Below, one piece after another: positions 9,303 to 18,575 of a DNA stretch of 64,000 bases. This stretch comes from Streptomyces cellulosae (GTDB lineage Bacteria; Actinomycetota; Actinomycetes; Streptomycetales; Streptomycetaceae), in assembly GCF_000721105.1 (NCBI RefSeq), contig NZ_JOEV01000002.1, forward strand, positions 434,001 to 498,000, in the 5' to 3' direction. Below the pieces are notes generated by a model. The model had not been told where the DNA came from. It did no database searches and saw only the letters and a program-made list of their open reading frames with translations. Position numbers and translations under genes: made by a program. Position 1 is the stretch's first letter. Each line of letters opens with the position of its first letter.

Positions 9303-10139
9303 TCAGCCCATGTTGAACGTCGACGGGTCCGGGCCCAGGCGCCGGTCCTCGTTCAGGGCGCTGATCGCCGCGAGGTCCTCGGTGTCCAGGCTGAAGTCGA
9401 AGACCTCGATGTTCTCCTTGATCCGGGACGGCGTCACGGACTTGGGGATCACCACGTTGCCGAGCTGAAGGTGCCAGCGCAGCACGACCTGAGCCGGGGT
9501 GCGGCCGTGCTTCCGCGCGATGGCCACGATCGCCGGGACCTCCAGGAGGCCCTTGCCCTGGCCGAGCGGCGACCAGGCCTCGGTGGCGATGCCCTGCTCG
9601 GCGTGGTACTCACGGGCCTCACGCTGCTGCAGATGCGGGTGCAGCTCGATCTGGTCGACGGCCGGGACGACCGACGTCTCGGCGATGAGCCGCCGAAGGT
9701 GCTCCGGCTCGAAGTTGGAGACGCCGATCGCCCGGGCCCGGCCGTCGGCGTTCAGCTTCTCGAACGCCTTGTAGGTGTCGACGTACAGGTCCCGGGACGG
9801 GGTGGGCCAGTGGATCAGGTACAGGTCCACGTACTCCAGGCCGAGCTTGTCCAGCGACGCGTCGAAGGCGCGCAGGGTGGCGTCGTACCCCTGGTCGCTG
9901 TTCCAGAGCTTGGTGGTGACGAAGAGGTCCTCGCGGGGGACGCCGGAGGCGGCGATGGCCTTGCCCGTGCCCTCTTCATTGCCGTAGATCGCCGCTGTGT
10001 CGATGCTGCGGTACCCGGTCTCCAACGCGGTGGCGACCGCCCGCTCCGCCTCGTCGTCGGGCACCTGCCAGACGCCGAAACCCAGCTGGGGCATCTCGAC
10101 GCCGTTGTTGAGGATGATCGGGGGGACCTTGCTGCTCAC
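9303..10139 (-). CDS. Aldo/keto reductase, AKR5-like
   Basis: A 278-residue NADPH-dependent carbonyl reductase of the group that includes 2,5-diketo-D-gluconate reductases. The catalytic set is visible: Asp and Tyr in SIDTAAIYGNE, Lys in TTKLWN and His in LIHWP. The cofactor loop near the C-terminus reads VIPKSVTPSRIKEN. I prefer the GTG at 10139, which has AAGGA 10 bases upstream and gives the usual family length; an ATG at 10187 would add 16 residues before the normal fold begins. It is transcribed alone and followed by a strong hairpin. The substrate is not predictable, though neighbours suggest sugars or their oxidation products. Confidence 0.88.
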   Translation of the reverse strand: MSSKVPPIILNNGVEMPQLGFGVWQVPDDEAERAVATALETGYRSIDTAAIYGNEEGTGKAIAASGVPREDLFVTTKLWNSDQGYDATLRAFDASLDKLGLEYVDLYLIHWPTPSRDLYVDTYKAFEKLNADGRARAIGVSNFEPEHLRRLIAETSVVPAVDQIELHPHLQQREAREYHAEQGIATEAWSPLGQGKGLLEVPAIVAIARKHGRTPAQVVLRWHLQLGNVVIPKSVTPSRIKENIEVFDFSLDTEDLAAISALNEDRRLGPDPSTFNMG

Positions 10140-10595
10140 GAGCTCTTGATCCTTACGGTTGTCGTCAGATGGCACTCCCATCGTCAACGATCACGGGCCG
10201 TAATGCATTCCTGACCGCGGAATCCGCCGGAATCCGCCGGAACTGACCGGCAAGTCGGCGTCGGGAGGACGGAACCGGCCGCAGGGCGGCCGGAGTTCGA
10301 GCCGAGACCAGCCGGAGGTCGACCGGAGATTGGCCGGAAACGCATCCGACCTCTTCGGTCCGGACCATTGACCGCGACGCCTTGTGCCGCAACTCTGTAT
10401 GGCGCTGTCGAACGAGTCGCTGAACGCGGTACACCCATGTGAACGTCGACCCTCACCATGCTGTCCTGGGCTTTCCCTTCCCCCCACCTTCCGGAAAGCA
10501 GGTAGGCACCCATGACCAACACCACGACGCCGACCGCGTAGCCGAAGGCTCCCGTTCGCCAGACATCGGATGAAAGTCCTTCGAAAGGGAGGCAC
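10140..10595. other. Intergenic region upstream of the side-chain sugar operon
   Basis: This 456-bp gap separates divergent genes and should hold both promoters. It contains a direct repeat of GGAATCCGCC near 10215-10237, many CCGGA or CCGGAG words to 10335, and a 7-bp hairpin (CCGGCCG at 10275-10281 with CGGCCGG at 10287-10293). A nine-codon reading frame starts at 10512 behind AGGTAGG and could be a leader peptide, but support is weak. No CebR box is present. Confidence 0.5.
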
Positions 10596-11789
10596 ATGAG
10601 ACGCCGACCCCTGTCCGCGGCGCTGACGACCGTCGCCCTGGCCGCCGTCACCCTGTCCGCTCTGCCGGCGGCCGTCCCGCCCGCGGCCGCGGTTGCGAGC
10701 CGGCCGCCCGCGAGCCGCCCGGCCGCGGCCCCCGACTGGTCCGTGGCCCTCGTCGACTCCACCACGGCCCGCTACACCCCGAGCACCATCGGCGGCTGGT
10801 CCTACCCGGTCGGCCTCTACCTCTACGGCCAGTACCTCACCTACCGGCGCACGCACGAGGCCCGCTACCTCACGTACATCAAGGACTACGTCGACCGCTT
10901 CGTGGCGAGCGACGGAACCATCGGCCAGTCCTTCAACAGCCTGGACAGCATGCAGGCAGGCCGGCTGCTGGTGATCCTGCACCACGAGACGGGCCAGGAC
11001 CGCTACCGCAAGGCGGCGCAGAGGATCCGCGACCGTCTGAACACCTATCCGCGCACCGGCGACGGCGGCTTCTGGCACGCCGACACCGCCAGCCGCGCCC
11101 ACCAACTCTGGGCGGACGGCGTCTACATGGTGAACCCGTTCCTCGTCGAGTACGGCAAGGAGTTCGGCGACAGCGCGTACGCCAACGACGAGGCGGCCAA
11201 GCAGCTCTCCCTCTACGGCAGCCACCTGCAGGTCGCGAACGGGCTGCTGAGGCACGCCTACGACGAGTCGAAGAGCGTCAGCTGGGCGGACCCGCAGACC
11301 GGGCTGGCGCCCGAGCACTGGTGCCGTGCGGTCGGCTGGTACTCCATGGCGATCACCAACGTGCTCGACGCGATCCCCGCGAACCACCCCCGCCGGTCCC
11401 AACTCCTCAAGATCTTCCGGAGGTTGGCGGCCGGCCTGGAGAAGTACCAGGACCCGGCGACCGGACGCTGGTTCCAGGTGATCGACAAGGGCGGACGCAG
11501 TGACAACTGGACCGAGACCTCGTGCTCCAGCATGTTCACCTATGCCCTGTCGCGCGGCGCCCAGCAGGGCTATCTCGCCCCGCACTACAGGGCCGTCGCC
11601 CGGCGCGGCTACCAGGGTGTCCTGGCGAAGCTGTCGGTCGGCACGGACGGCCGTACGAACCTCGCCGACATCTCCGTCGGCACGAACGTCGGCGACTACG
11701 CGTACTACGTCGCCCGCACCCGGGCCACCGACGACTTCCACGGCCTGGGCGCTTTCCTGATCATGAACGAACAACTGCGAGGTGATTAG
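10596..11789 (+). CDS. Secreted GH105 unsaturated glycuronyl hydrolase
   Basis: A 397-residue protein of the GH105 (YteR/YesR) family, which removes the unsaturated uronic acid left by pectin or rhamnogalacturonan lyases. Residues 1-34 form a signal peptide. The alpha6/alpha6-barrel domain spans about 48-395, with catalytic Asp174 in QLWADGVYM, and conserved GWSYPVGL and WCRAVGWYSMA segments. GAAAGGGAGG precedes the ATG. It is the first gene of a five-gene plus-strand operon. Most GH105 enzymes are cytoplasmic, so the clear export signal is worth noting. Substrate preference is not known. Confidence 0.88.
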   Translation: MRRRPLSAALTTVALAAVTLSALPAAVPPAAAVASRPPASRPAAAPDWSVALVDSTTARYTPSTIGGWSYPVGLYLYGQYLTYRRTHEARYLTYIKDYVDRFVASDGTIGQSFNSLDSMQAGRLLVILHHETGQDRYRKAAQRIRDRLNTYPRTGDGGFWHADTASRAHQLWADGVYMVNPFLVEYGKEFGDSAYANDEAAKQLSLYGSHLQVANGLLRHAYDESKSVSWADPQTGLAPEHWCRAVGWYSMAITNVLDAIPANHPRRSQLLKIFRRLAAGLEKYQDPATGRWFQVIDKGGRSDNWTETSCSSMFTYALSRGAQQGYLAPHYRAVARRGYQGVLAKLSVGTDGRTNLADISVGTNVGDYAYYVARTRATDDFHGLGAFLIMNEQLRGD

Positions 11790-11793
11790 TGTC

Positions 11794-12618
11794 ATGAGCA
11801 CATCCAGAAGGGACAGTGCTTCCCGTGCGAGCGCATCCAGGAGGACACTGCTGGGCGCCGCGCTCGCCGGTGCCGCCGGAGCGGCCGTCGGTCTGCCCGT
11901 CGCGGGCACCGCACACGCCGCCTCCTGGCAGCAGAAGTGGGCCCCGTCCGCGAGCGGTGACGGGCTCGGCGCCTTCGAGACGATCGAGGACGACCGCGCG
12001 GACTCGCACCCCTCGGGAGCGCCGCACATCTACGCCACCGGCAACAACTGGCGCTTCAACATGCACACGGTCGACCGCGACACGTCCACCGACCGCCAGC
12101 GGCAGGAAGTCACCGGGCTGCGCAACGGCAGCGGCAGCAACTACCTCAAGTGGACCCAGGGTCAGACCTGGCGCGTCACGTACTCCATGTACATCCCCAG
12201 CTCGCTGAAGGCGACCACCACCTTCACGCACATCATGCAGATGAAGCAGCCGGGCGCCGGCACCTCGCCGATCGTCGTGCAGTCGCTGCGCCGGGTGAAC
12301 GGCAAGCAGACCATCGAGCTGAAGCTCGCCATCGACGACATCCTCATCGGCCGCACCGACCTGGACCCCCTGCACGACAAATGGACCGACGTCGACTTCC
12401 AGATCAAGGTCGGCAACGGTTCGGCGGGCTCGGTCCGCTGGATCCTCAAGAGCGGCGGCTCGACCGTCATCGACGCGTCGAAGAGCGGCGTCGACACCTT
12501 CCTCGCCGACCGCGTGCGGCCGAAGTGGGGCATCTACCGCTCCCTCGGCGACACCTCCGGGTCCCTGCAGGACACCTACCTCCTGCTCACCAATCTCCGC
12601 GGCTACCAGCTCGCGTGA
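11794..12618 (+). CDS. Tat-exported jelly-roll protein, polysaccharide-lyase-like
   Basis: This 274-residue protein has a twin-arginine signal (SRRTLLGAALAGAAGAA) cut near residue 43. The rest is mostly beta, with segments such as WRVTYSMYIPSSL, HIMQMKQPG and KWGIYRSL that resemble the heparin-lyase/alginate-lyase jelly-roll families (polysaccharide lyase type, Pfam PF14099-like). Its place directly after GH105, whose substrate is a lyase product, fits a lyase role. The start is the ATG at 11794, 4 bp after the previous stop with GAGGTGAT inside that stop; a GTG at 11782 is also possible. Substrate and catalytic residues were not identified, and a purely binding role remains possible. Confidence 0.65.
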   Translation: MSTSRRDSASRASASRRTLLGAALAGAAGAAVGLPVAGTAHAASWQQKWAPSASGDGLGAFETIEDDRADSHPSGAPHIYATGNNWRFNMHTVDRDTSTDRQRQEVTGLRNGSGSNYLKWTQGQTWRVTYSMYIPSSLKATTTFTHIMQMKQPGAGTSPIVVQSLRRVNGKQTIELKLAIDDILIGRTDLDPLHDKWTDVDFQIKVGNGSAGSVRWILKSGGSTVIDASKSGVDTFLADRVRPKWGIYRSLGDTSGSLQDTYLLLTNLRGYQLA

Positions 12619-12628
12619 GGAGCGCCCC

Positions 12629-14494
12629 ATGAAACCCCCCACCGTTCCGCGGCGCCGCGCCGCGGTGATCGTCCTGTTCGTCCTCGCCACGGTCCTCGCA
12701 CTCACCCACCCCGCCGTCCCCGCGGCCCGGCAAACTCCTCAGAGTGCCGCCGCCCTCGACCTGCGCGACCCCGCCACGTCGGCGACCCCCCTCGACCTGG
12801 AGAACCCCCGCCAGCGGTTCCTCCGCAACTCCGTCGGCGGCCTCTTCCTGCACTGGGGCCTGCGCACCGCTCCCGCCCACACCGACTGCGCCGCCTGGGA
12901 GAACGACGTCACGAACGGCGGCTGGAGCCCCGACTACTGGGTGCGGGAGGCCCAGAAGCTGCACACGCAGTACCTGGTCCTCGCCTCCTTCCACAGCCGC
13001 CTCGGCTACGCCCGCGCCTGGCCTTCGAAGATCCCCGGCTCCTGCTCCACCGAGCGGGACTTCCTCGGCGAACTGGTCACCGCCGCGAAGGCCAAGGGCC
13101 TGAAGGTCATCCTCTACATGACCGACGACCCCCAGTGGCACGCCGAGGGCGGCCACGAGTGGCTCGACTCGGCCGCGTACTCGGCCTACAAGGGCAAGGA
13201 CGTCGACCTGACCACCCGGGACGGCTTCGGGCAGTTCAGCTACGACAACTTCTTCGAGGTCATGGACCGTTATCCCGACCTCGGCGGCTTCTGGATCGAC
13301 AACGACAACGCGTACTGGGAGAGCAACAACCTCTACGCGCAGATCTACCAGAAGCGCCCGGACTACACGATCAGCAACAACAACGAAGACACGCCGATCA
13401 TGGACATGATCAGCAATGAGCAGAAGACGGGGATGACGCCGGCGTACGACTACCCGCAGGCGGTCTACACGGCCCAACCCCGCCTCACGGAGGCCGACTT
13501 CAAGCTGCCCTCCTCCGGAGCCTGGTGGTACGGGGGCACCGACCCGTCGGTCGACAAGATGCTCACCCTCGGCCGCCTCGTCACCAACGCGGGCTCGTCC
13601 GTGAAGGCGCTGATGGCCGAGACCGCGCAGGTCAACGGCACGTTCCCGGCCAACCAGGCCGACTTCAACAACTTCGCGAACTCCTACCTCGGCCCCATCT
13701 GGGAGTCCCTGCACGGCACCGAGGGCGGCGGCTACATGTACGGCGGCCTCAAGCCGGGCTTCTGGAACGACGGCGCGCACGGCGTGACCACGATCAGCAG
13801 GACAGACCCCAACCGCCAGTACATCCACGTCCTCACCCCGCCCGGCACCAGCACCCTGCGCGTCCGCGACAACGGCTACCGCGTCGCGTCGGTCACCAAC
13901 CTCCGTACCGGAGCGGCGGTTTCGTGGTCGCAGTCGGGCGGTGTGCTCACCCTCACGGGCCTCGGCAACTGGGACCCGTACGACACGGTGTTCAAGGTCA
14001 CGGCGGCCGGCCGTCAGGGGATCCTCTCCGGGGTCAAGGTGAGCGCGAGCGCCTCGGCGAGCGGGCACGCGGGGTCGGCCGCCGGTGACGGCGACCACCG
14101 CACCTACTGGGACAACAACAAGACGCTCCCGGTGAACCTCACCTTCGACCTCGGCTCGGCGAAGAAGGTCCAGTACCTCGGGCTCAACCAGCGCGAGGAC
14201 TCCGTCGCCTACGCCCGCTCGGACACCGAGCAGTCGGCGCGGATCAAGGACTACAAGGTGTACCTGAGCGCCGACGGCTCGACCTGGGGCAGCCCGGTGA
14301 AGACCGGTCAGCTGCCCAGCCGTCGCGGCATCCAGGGCATCGACCTCACCGCCGCGAGGGCCCGCTACGTCCGTCTCGAGGTCGACTCCACCTGGGCCGC
14401 CTCCACCGACACGACCCGCTACCAGCGCCTGCGGATCGACGAGGCATGGGTCGGCACCTCGTACGCGACTGGCGCGAAGAGGGGACAGTCATGA
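12629..14494 (+). CDS. Secreted GH29 alpha-L-fucosidase with F5/8C (CBM32-like) domain
   Basis: A 621-residue exported glycosidase. A hydrophobic N-terminal segment (about 10-33) serves as signal. The barrel contains VGGLFLHWGLR near 69-79, typical of GH29 openings, and GGFWIDNDN with Asp224 as likely nucleophile. Residues about 395-465 form the C-terminal beta domain. Residues 470-612 look like an F5/8 type C carbohydrate-binding domain (HRTYWDNNKTLPVNLTFDLG, RYVRLEV). GAGGAG sits 8 bases before the ATG. The stop overlaps the next start as ATGA, so translation is coupled. It probably removes fucose from xyloglucan or pectin side chains. Confidence 0.85.
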   Translation: MKPPTVPRRRAAVIVLFVLATVLALTHPAVPAARQTPQSAAALDLRDPATSATPLDLENPRQRFLRNSVGGLFLHWGLRTAPAHTDCAAWENDVTNGGWSPDYWVREAQKLHTQYLVLASFHSRLGYARAWPSKIPGSCSTERDFLGELVTAAKAKGLKVILYMTDDPQWHAEGGHEWLDSAAYSAYKGKDVDLTTRDGFGQFSYDNFFEVMDRYPDLGGFWIDNDNAYWESNNLYAQIYQKRPDYTISNNNEDTPIMDMISNEQKTGMTPAYDYPQAVYTAQPRLTEADFKLPSSGAWWYGGTDPSVDKMLTLGRLVTNAGSSVKALMAETAQVNGTFPANQADFNNFANSYLGPIWESLHGTEGGGYMYGGLKPGFWNDGAHGVTTISRTDPNRQYIHVLTPPGTSTLRVRDNGYRVASVTNLRTGAAVSWSQSGGVLTLTGLGNWDPYDTVFKVTAAGRQGILSGVKVSASASASGHAGSAAGDGDHRTYWDNNKTLPVNLTFDLGSAKKVQYLGLNQREDSVAYARSDTEQSARIKDYKVYLSADGSTWGSPVKTGQLPSRRGIQGIDLTAARARYVRLEVDSTWAASTDTTRYQRLRIDEAWVGTSYATGAKRGQS

Positions 14495-16758
14495 CACGGA
14501 TCATCCCGGTCACGCGCGTCAGATCACTGGTCGTGGCCCTGGTCGGGCTGCTGATCGCCTCGGCGATCCCGTTGCTGGCGGCCGCCCGGCCGGCCGCCGC
14601 CTCCGACAACGGCCAGTCGGTCCGCCCCGCGATGGGCTGGAGCAGCTGGAGCTTCACGCGCCGCTGGCCGACCGAGGCGAAGATCAAGGCCCAGGCCGAC
14701 GCGCTCGTGTCGACGGGCCTGAAGAACCACGGCTTCGTCCACGTCAACCTCGACGACTTCTGGCAGAAGTGCGACGACAACGGCTTCGTCGTCGACTCCT
14801 ACGGCCGCTGGGCCGTCGACACCGCCAAGTTCCCGTCCGGCATCAAGGCGCTGGCCGACTACATCCACTCCAAGGGCCTGAAGTTCGGCTTCTACGTGAC
14901 CCCTGGCATCGCCAAGAACGCCGTCACCAGGAACACGCCGATCGAGGGGACCTCGTACCACGCCAAGGACATCGCGGACACGTCCAAGACGGAGAAGAAC
15001 TACAACTGCAAGAACATGTACTACATCGACTACGGGAAGCCGGGCGCCCAGGAATTCGTGAACTCCTGGGCGCGGCAGTTCGCCTCCTGGGGAGTCGACT
15101 ACCTGAAGATCGACGGAGTGGGCAGCCAGGACATCCCCGACGTCCAGGCCTGGGACAAGGCGCTGCGTGCCTCCGGACGGCCCATCAACTTCGCGCTGTC
15201 CAACAACCTTCCCATCGCGGACGCCACCACCTGGAAGAAGCTGGCGAACAGCTGGCGCACACAGGGTGACGTGGAATGCTACTGCGGCCCCGGCTCCAAC
15301 GGCAGCGGCTATCCGCTCACCGACTGGTCGCACGTCTCCTCCCGCTTCAACTCGGCGGCCTCCTGGCAGCCGTACGCGGGCCCCGGCGGCTGGAACGACC
15401 TCGACTCCCTGGAGATCGGCAACGGCGACCGGGTGGGCCTGACCGCCGACCAGCGCCGGTCCCACTTCACCCTCTGGGCGATGGCCGCCTCACCGCTGCT
15501 GCTCGGCACCGACCTGACCGACCTCGACCCGGTCGACAAGGCGATGCTGACGAACGACCGGCTCATCGGGGTCAACCAGGACGGCGTCGCCGCCAAGCGG
15601 ATCGTGAACAGCGGGGTCAAACAGGTCTGGAGCAAGAAGGAGAAGGACGGCCAGTACGTGGTGGCCCTGTTCAACACCGGCACGTCCGGCAACGCGACGG
15701 TCTCCGTGGACTGGTCCCAGGCCGGCTTCACCGGCTCCGGTGACGTCACCGACCTGTGGTCCGGCTCCCACAAGGGCGTGATCGCCGACTCCTACAGCGC
15801 GACCCTGCGGCCCGGCGAGACCCGGCTGATCCGCGTGAAGCCCGTCAACTCCCTCAAGACGGCGGCGGCTTCACCCGGCATGGCCGTCGCCCCCTACGAG
15901 TACCTCGGCTGGGGCAACCCGCCCAGCCCCACCTCGGTGATGTCGGCGACCGGCGTCAAGTGGTTCACGCTCGCGTTCATCCTCTCCGACGGCGGCTGCA
16001 ACCCGAAGTGGGACGGCACGCGCCCGCTGACCGGAGGCACCGACCAGTCCAGGATCGACGCGATCAGATCCGCCGGCGGTGACGTCATGGTCTCCGTGGG
16101 CGGCTGGAGCGGGAACAAACTCGGCGAGAAGTGCTCCAGCGCCTCGGCGCTCGCGGGCGCGTACCAGAAGGTGATCGACGCGTACCGGCTGAAGGCCCTC
16201 GACATCGACATCGAGAACACCGAGTGGTCGAACGCCACGGTGCGGCAGCGCGTGGTCGACGCGCTGAAGACGGTGAAGGCGAACAACCCCGGCCTGAAGA
16301 CCGTCATCACCTTCGGCACCACCACCAGCGGTCCCGACTCCACCGGCGTCGACATGATCAAACGGGCCGCCAACTCCGGTCTGGCGAACGACGTCTGGTG
16401 CGTCATGCCGTTCGACTTCGGCGGCGGCACCACCACCATGGGCACCCTCACCACGCAGGCCATGGAGGGCCTCAAGGCCCGGGTCAAGTCGGCGTACGGC
16501 TACAGCGACGCCACCGCGTACGCCCACATCGGACTGTCCTCGATGAACGGCAACACCGACGACTCCGGTGAGCGCGTCCGCGTCGCCGACTTCCAGACCA
16601 TGCTCGCCTACGCCCAGCAGCACCACATCGGGCGCCTCACCTACTGGTCCGTCAACCGCGACCGCCCCTGCGGCTCGGGCACCGACGGCGACTCCTGCAG
16701 CGGCGTCTCGCAGCAGCCGTACGACTACCTCAAGGTCTTCACCCGGTACACGGGCTGA
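14491..16758 (+). CDS. GH27 alpha-galactosidase fused to GH18-like domain
   Basis: A 755-residue exported two-domain protein. The start is the ATG at 14491, which overlaps the previous stop; GAGGGG lies upstream and a signal peptide (1-37) follows. Residues 44-455 are GH27: MGWSSWSF at the barrel start, nucleophile Asp208 in DYLKIDGVG, and WNDLDSLEIG at 301-310 carrying the acid/base Asp. From about 466 a second catalytic-type domain begins, with MVSVGGWSG (533-541) and LDIDIENTEW (570-579), matching the GH18 SxGG and DxDxE motifs with Glu575 in the acid position. GH27 enzymes remove alpha-galactose or related sugars. The GH18 part resembles chitinase/ENGase-type barrels. This fusion is unusual; the activity of the second domain is unproven. 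Confidence 0.85.
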   Translation: MTRIIPVTRVRSLVVALVGLLIASAIPLLAAARPAAASDNGQSVRPAMGWSSWSFTRRWPTEAKIKAQADALVSTGLKNHGFVHVNLDDFWQKCDDNGFVVDSYGRWAVDTAKFPSGIKALADYIHSKGLKFGFYVTPGIAKNAVTRNTPIEGTSYHAKDIADTSKTEKNYNCKNMYYIDYGKPGAQEFVNSWARQFASWGVDYLKIDGVGSQDIPDVQAWDKALRASGRPINFALSNNLPIADATTWKKLANSWRTQGDVECYCGPGSNGSGYPLTDWSHVSSRFNSAASWQPYAGPGGWNDLDSLEIGNGDRVGLTADQRRSHFTLWAMAASPLLLGTDLTDLDPVDKAMLTNDRLIGVNQDGVAAKRIVNSGVKQVWSKKEKDGQYVVALFNTGTSGNATVSVDWSQAGFTGSGDVTDLWSGSHKGVIADSYSATLRPGETRLIRVKPVNSLKTAAASPGMAVAPYEYLGWGNPPSPTSVMSATGVKWFTLAFILSDGGCNPKWDGTRPLTGGTDQSRIDAIRSAGGDVMVSVGGWSGNKLGEKCSSASALAGAYQKVIDAYRLKALDIDIENTEWSNATVRQRVVDALKTVKANNPGLKTVITFGTTTSGPDSTGVDMIKRAANSGLANDVWCVMPFDFGGGTTTMGTLTTQAMEGLKARVKSAYGYSDATAYAHIGLSSMNGNTDDSGERVRVADFQTMLAYAQQHHIGRLTYWSVNRDRPCGSGTDGDSCSGVSQQPYDYLKVFTRYTG

Positions 16759-16768
16759 GGGGACAACC

Positions 16769-18418
16769 ATGAAACCCACCAGACCACTGGCGTGGGGCCT
16801 CTCCCTCGCCCTTTCCCTCCCACTCGTCGGCCTCACCGGAGGCAGCGTCGCCGCTGCGGCCGACACCCAGCCGCCGACCCGCCCCGGCCGGCCCAGTTGC
16901 GTGGACATCGGCGAGAACGGCCTGACGCTGGCCTGGGGCGCCGCCACCGACAACGTGGGCGTGACGGCGTACGACCTCTACGAACACGGCAACAAGATCG
17001 GTGAGGCGCCGGGGAGTTCGACCTCCAAGGCGCTGACCGGCCTCGCACCCGGCACGACCTACAACCTCACCGTCATCGCCCGGGACGCGGCCGGCAACAC
17101 CTCCTCCGCGAGCCCGGTCGTCGACTGCACGACCAAGCCGAGCTCCGACACCACACCACCGACGAAGCCGGGCACCCTGTCCGCGGCCGGCGTCACGTCG
17201 AACAGCGTCGACCTGAAGTGGGGCGCCTCCACGGACGACCGGGCGGTCGTGGCGTACGACGTGCGCAGTGACACCACGGTCTACAAGACGGTCACCAGCG
17301 GTACGTCGACCACCCTCACCGGGCTCGCCTGCGACAGCCCGTACGCCCTGAACGTCGTCGCCCGCGACGCGGCGGGCAACGTGTCCGCGCGGAGCAACAC
17401 GGTGAACGTCACGACGAAGGCGTGCGCCACCGACGGCGGCGTCCCCTCGTCCGTCTCCACCCTGTCCACGGGCTGGACGATCCCGTGGGGCATCTTCTGG
17501 CTGCCCGACGGACAGTCCGCCCTGGTCACCGAGCGGGACGACTTCCGCGTCTGGAAGGTCACGAAGGCCGGGGCGAGGACGCAGGTGGGGACCGTTCCGG
17601 GCGCCGTCACCACCAACGGCGAGGGCGGGCTCCTCGGCGTCGCCGTCGACCCGAAGTGGGCGACGAACCACTACGTCTACTTCATGCACACCGCGTCCGA
17701 GGGCAACCGCGTGGTCCGTATGACGTACGACGGAAGCTCCCTGAGTGCCTACACCGTCCTCCTCCAGGGCATCAAGAAGAACCGCTACCACAACGGCGGC
17801 CGCCTCGCCTTCGGTCCTGACGGCTACCTCTACGTCTCCACCGGCGAGGCCCAGACACCCGACCTCGCCCAGGACAAGAACTCGCTCAACGGCAAGATCC
17901 TGCGCATGACGACGGACGGGAAACCGGCCCCAGGCAACCCCTTCGGGAACTACGTGTACTCCCTCGGCCACCGCAACCCCCAGGGCCTGGCCTTCGACCG
18001 CAACGGCCGGCTGTGGGAGGCGGAGTTCGGCAACAGCTCCAAGGACGAACTGAACCTGATCAAGCCGGGCGCCAACTACGGCTGGCCGACCTGCGAGGGT
18101 TCCTGCAGCGTCTCCGGGATGACCAACCCGAAGGCCACCTGGAACGTCTCCGAGGCCTCGCCCAGCGGCATCGCCATCGTGCGCAACGTCGTCTACATGG
18201 CGTCCCTGCGCGGCGAACGCCTGTGGCGGATCCCGATCGACGGCGACAAGGAGAGCGTCGGCACCCCGACGGCGTACTACGTCGGCACCTACGGCCGGCT
18301 GCGTACGGTCACCAAGGTGCCGGGCGCCGACCAGCTGTGGCTGTCGACCACCAACTGCGACAACAACGGAGGGGCGGCGGACGGCTCGGACAAAATCTTC
18401 CGGGTCGGTGTCAGTTAG
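16769..18418 (+). CDS. Secreted Fn3-Fn3-PQQ-type sugar dehydrogenase
   Basis: This 549-residue protein has a signal peptide (1-31), two Fn3 modules (about 36-122 and 130-216) and a six-bladed glucose/sorbosone dehydrogenase propeller (about 228-548). Propeller marks include GEGGLLGVAVDP, RYHNGGRLAFGPDGYLY, GHRNPQGLAFD and GANYGWPTCEG. Family members oxidise aldoses outside the cell with PQQ or a related cofactor. GAGGGG lies 8 bases before the ATG, and the gap to the previous gene is only 10 bp. It ends the operon and is followed by an 18-bp hairpin. Whether this organism makes PQQ cannot be seen here. Confidence 0.85.
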   Translation: MKPTRPLAWGLSLALSLPLVGLTGGSVAAAADTQPPTRPGRPSCVDIGENGLTLAWGAATDNVGVTAYDLYEHGNKIGEAPGSSTSKALTGLAPGTTYNLTVIARDAAGNTSSASPVVDCTTKPSSDTTPPTKPGTLSAAGVTSNSVDLKWGASTDDRAVVAYDVRSDTTVYKTVTSGTSTTLTGLACDSPYALNVVARDAAGNVSARSNTVNVTTKACATDGGVPSSVSTLSTGWTIPWGIFWLPDGQSALVTERDDFRVWKVTKAGARTQVGTVPGAVTTNGEGGLLGVAVDPKWATNHYVYFMHTASEGNRVVRMTYDGSSLSAYTVLLQGIKKNRYHNGGRLAFGPDGYLYVSTGEAQTPDLAQDKNSLNGKILRMTTDGKPAPGNPFGNYVYSLGHRNPQGLAFDRNGRLWEAEFGNSSKDELNLIKPGANYGWPTCEGSCSVSGMTNPKATWNVSEASPSGIAIVRNVVYMASLRGERLWRIPIDGDKESVGTPTAYYVGTYGRLRTVTKVPGADQLWLSTTNCDNNGGAADGSDKIFRVGVS

Positions 18419-18489
18419 CGACGGTCAGGGAGTCAGGCGGTTGCCGCTCTGCCCGATCGCGGTGGCGACGCCGAACCGTGCTCAAGCGG

Positions 18490-18536
18490 CCGGCCCGCAT
18501 CCGGTGGCGCCTCGGCCACCACCGGATGCGGGCCGG
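18490..18536 (+). terminator. 18-bp perfect hairpin ending the side-chain operon
   Basis: CCGGCCCGCATCCGGTGG (18490-18507) and CCACCGGATGCGGGCCGG (18519-18536) are exact reverse complements with an 11-nt loop. It starts 72 bp after the sugar dehydrogenase stop and should stop transcription efficiently. Confidence 0.85.
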
Positions 18537-18537
18537 T

Positions 18538-18575
18538 CGCATTGTTGACCAGCACGTCCAGGCATCCGCGCTCTT
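18538..18575 (-). pseudogene. Relic of a short-chain dehydrogenase
   Basis: On the minus strand 18538-18561 reads LDVLVNNA, the conserved NNA(G) block of classical short-chain dehydrogenases, preceded by ERGC in frame. No SDR sequence is readable on either side, and the hairpin adjoins it at once. It is most simply the remnant of a deleted gene. The rest of 18576-18723 shows nothing recognisable. Confidence 0.5.

Noticed and set aside
10512..10541. Nine-codon leader peptide before GH105.
   Set aside because: It has a fair ribosome site but no regulatory codon pattern or paired hairpin, so it is mentioned only in the gap entry.
10440..10590. Minus-strand reading with a hydrophobic stretch (VGVVVLVMGAYLL) ahead of the GH105 gene.
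   Set aside because: One hydrophobic stretch in a promoter region, with no convincing start or homology, is not enough for a gene.
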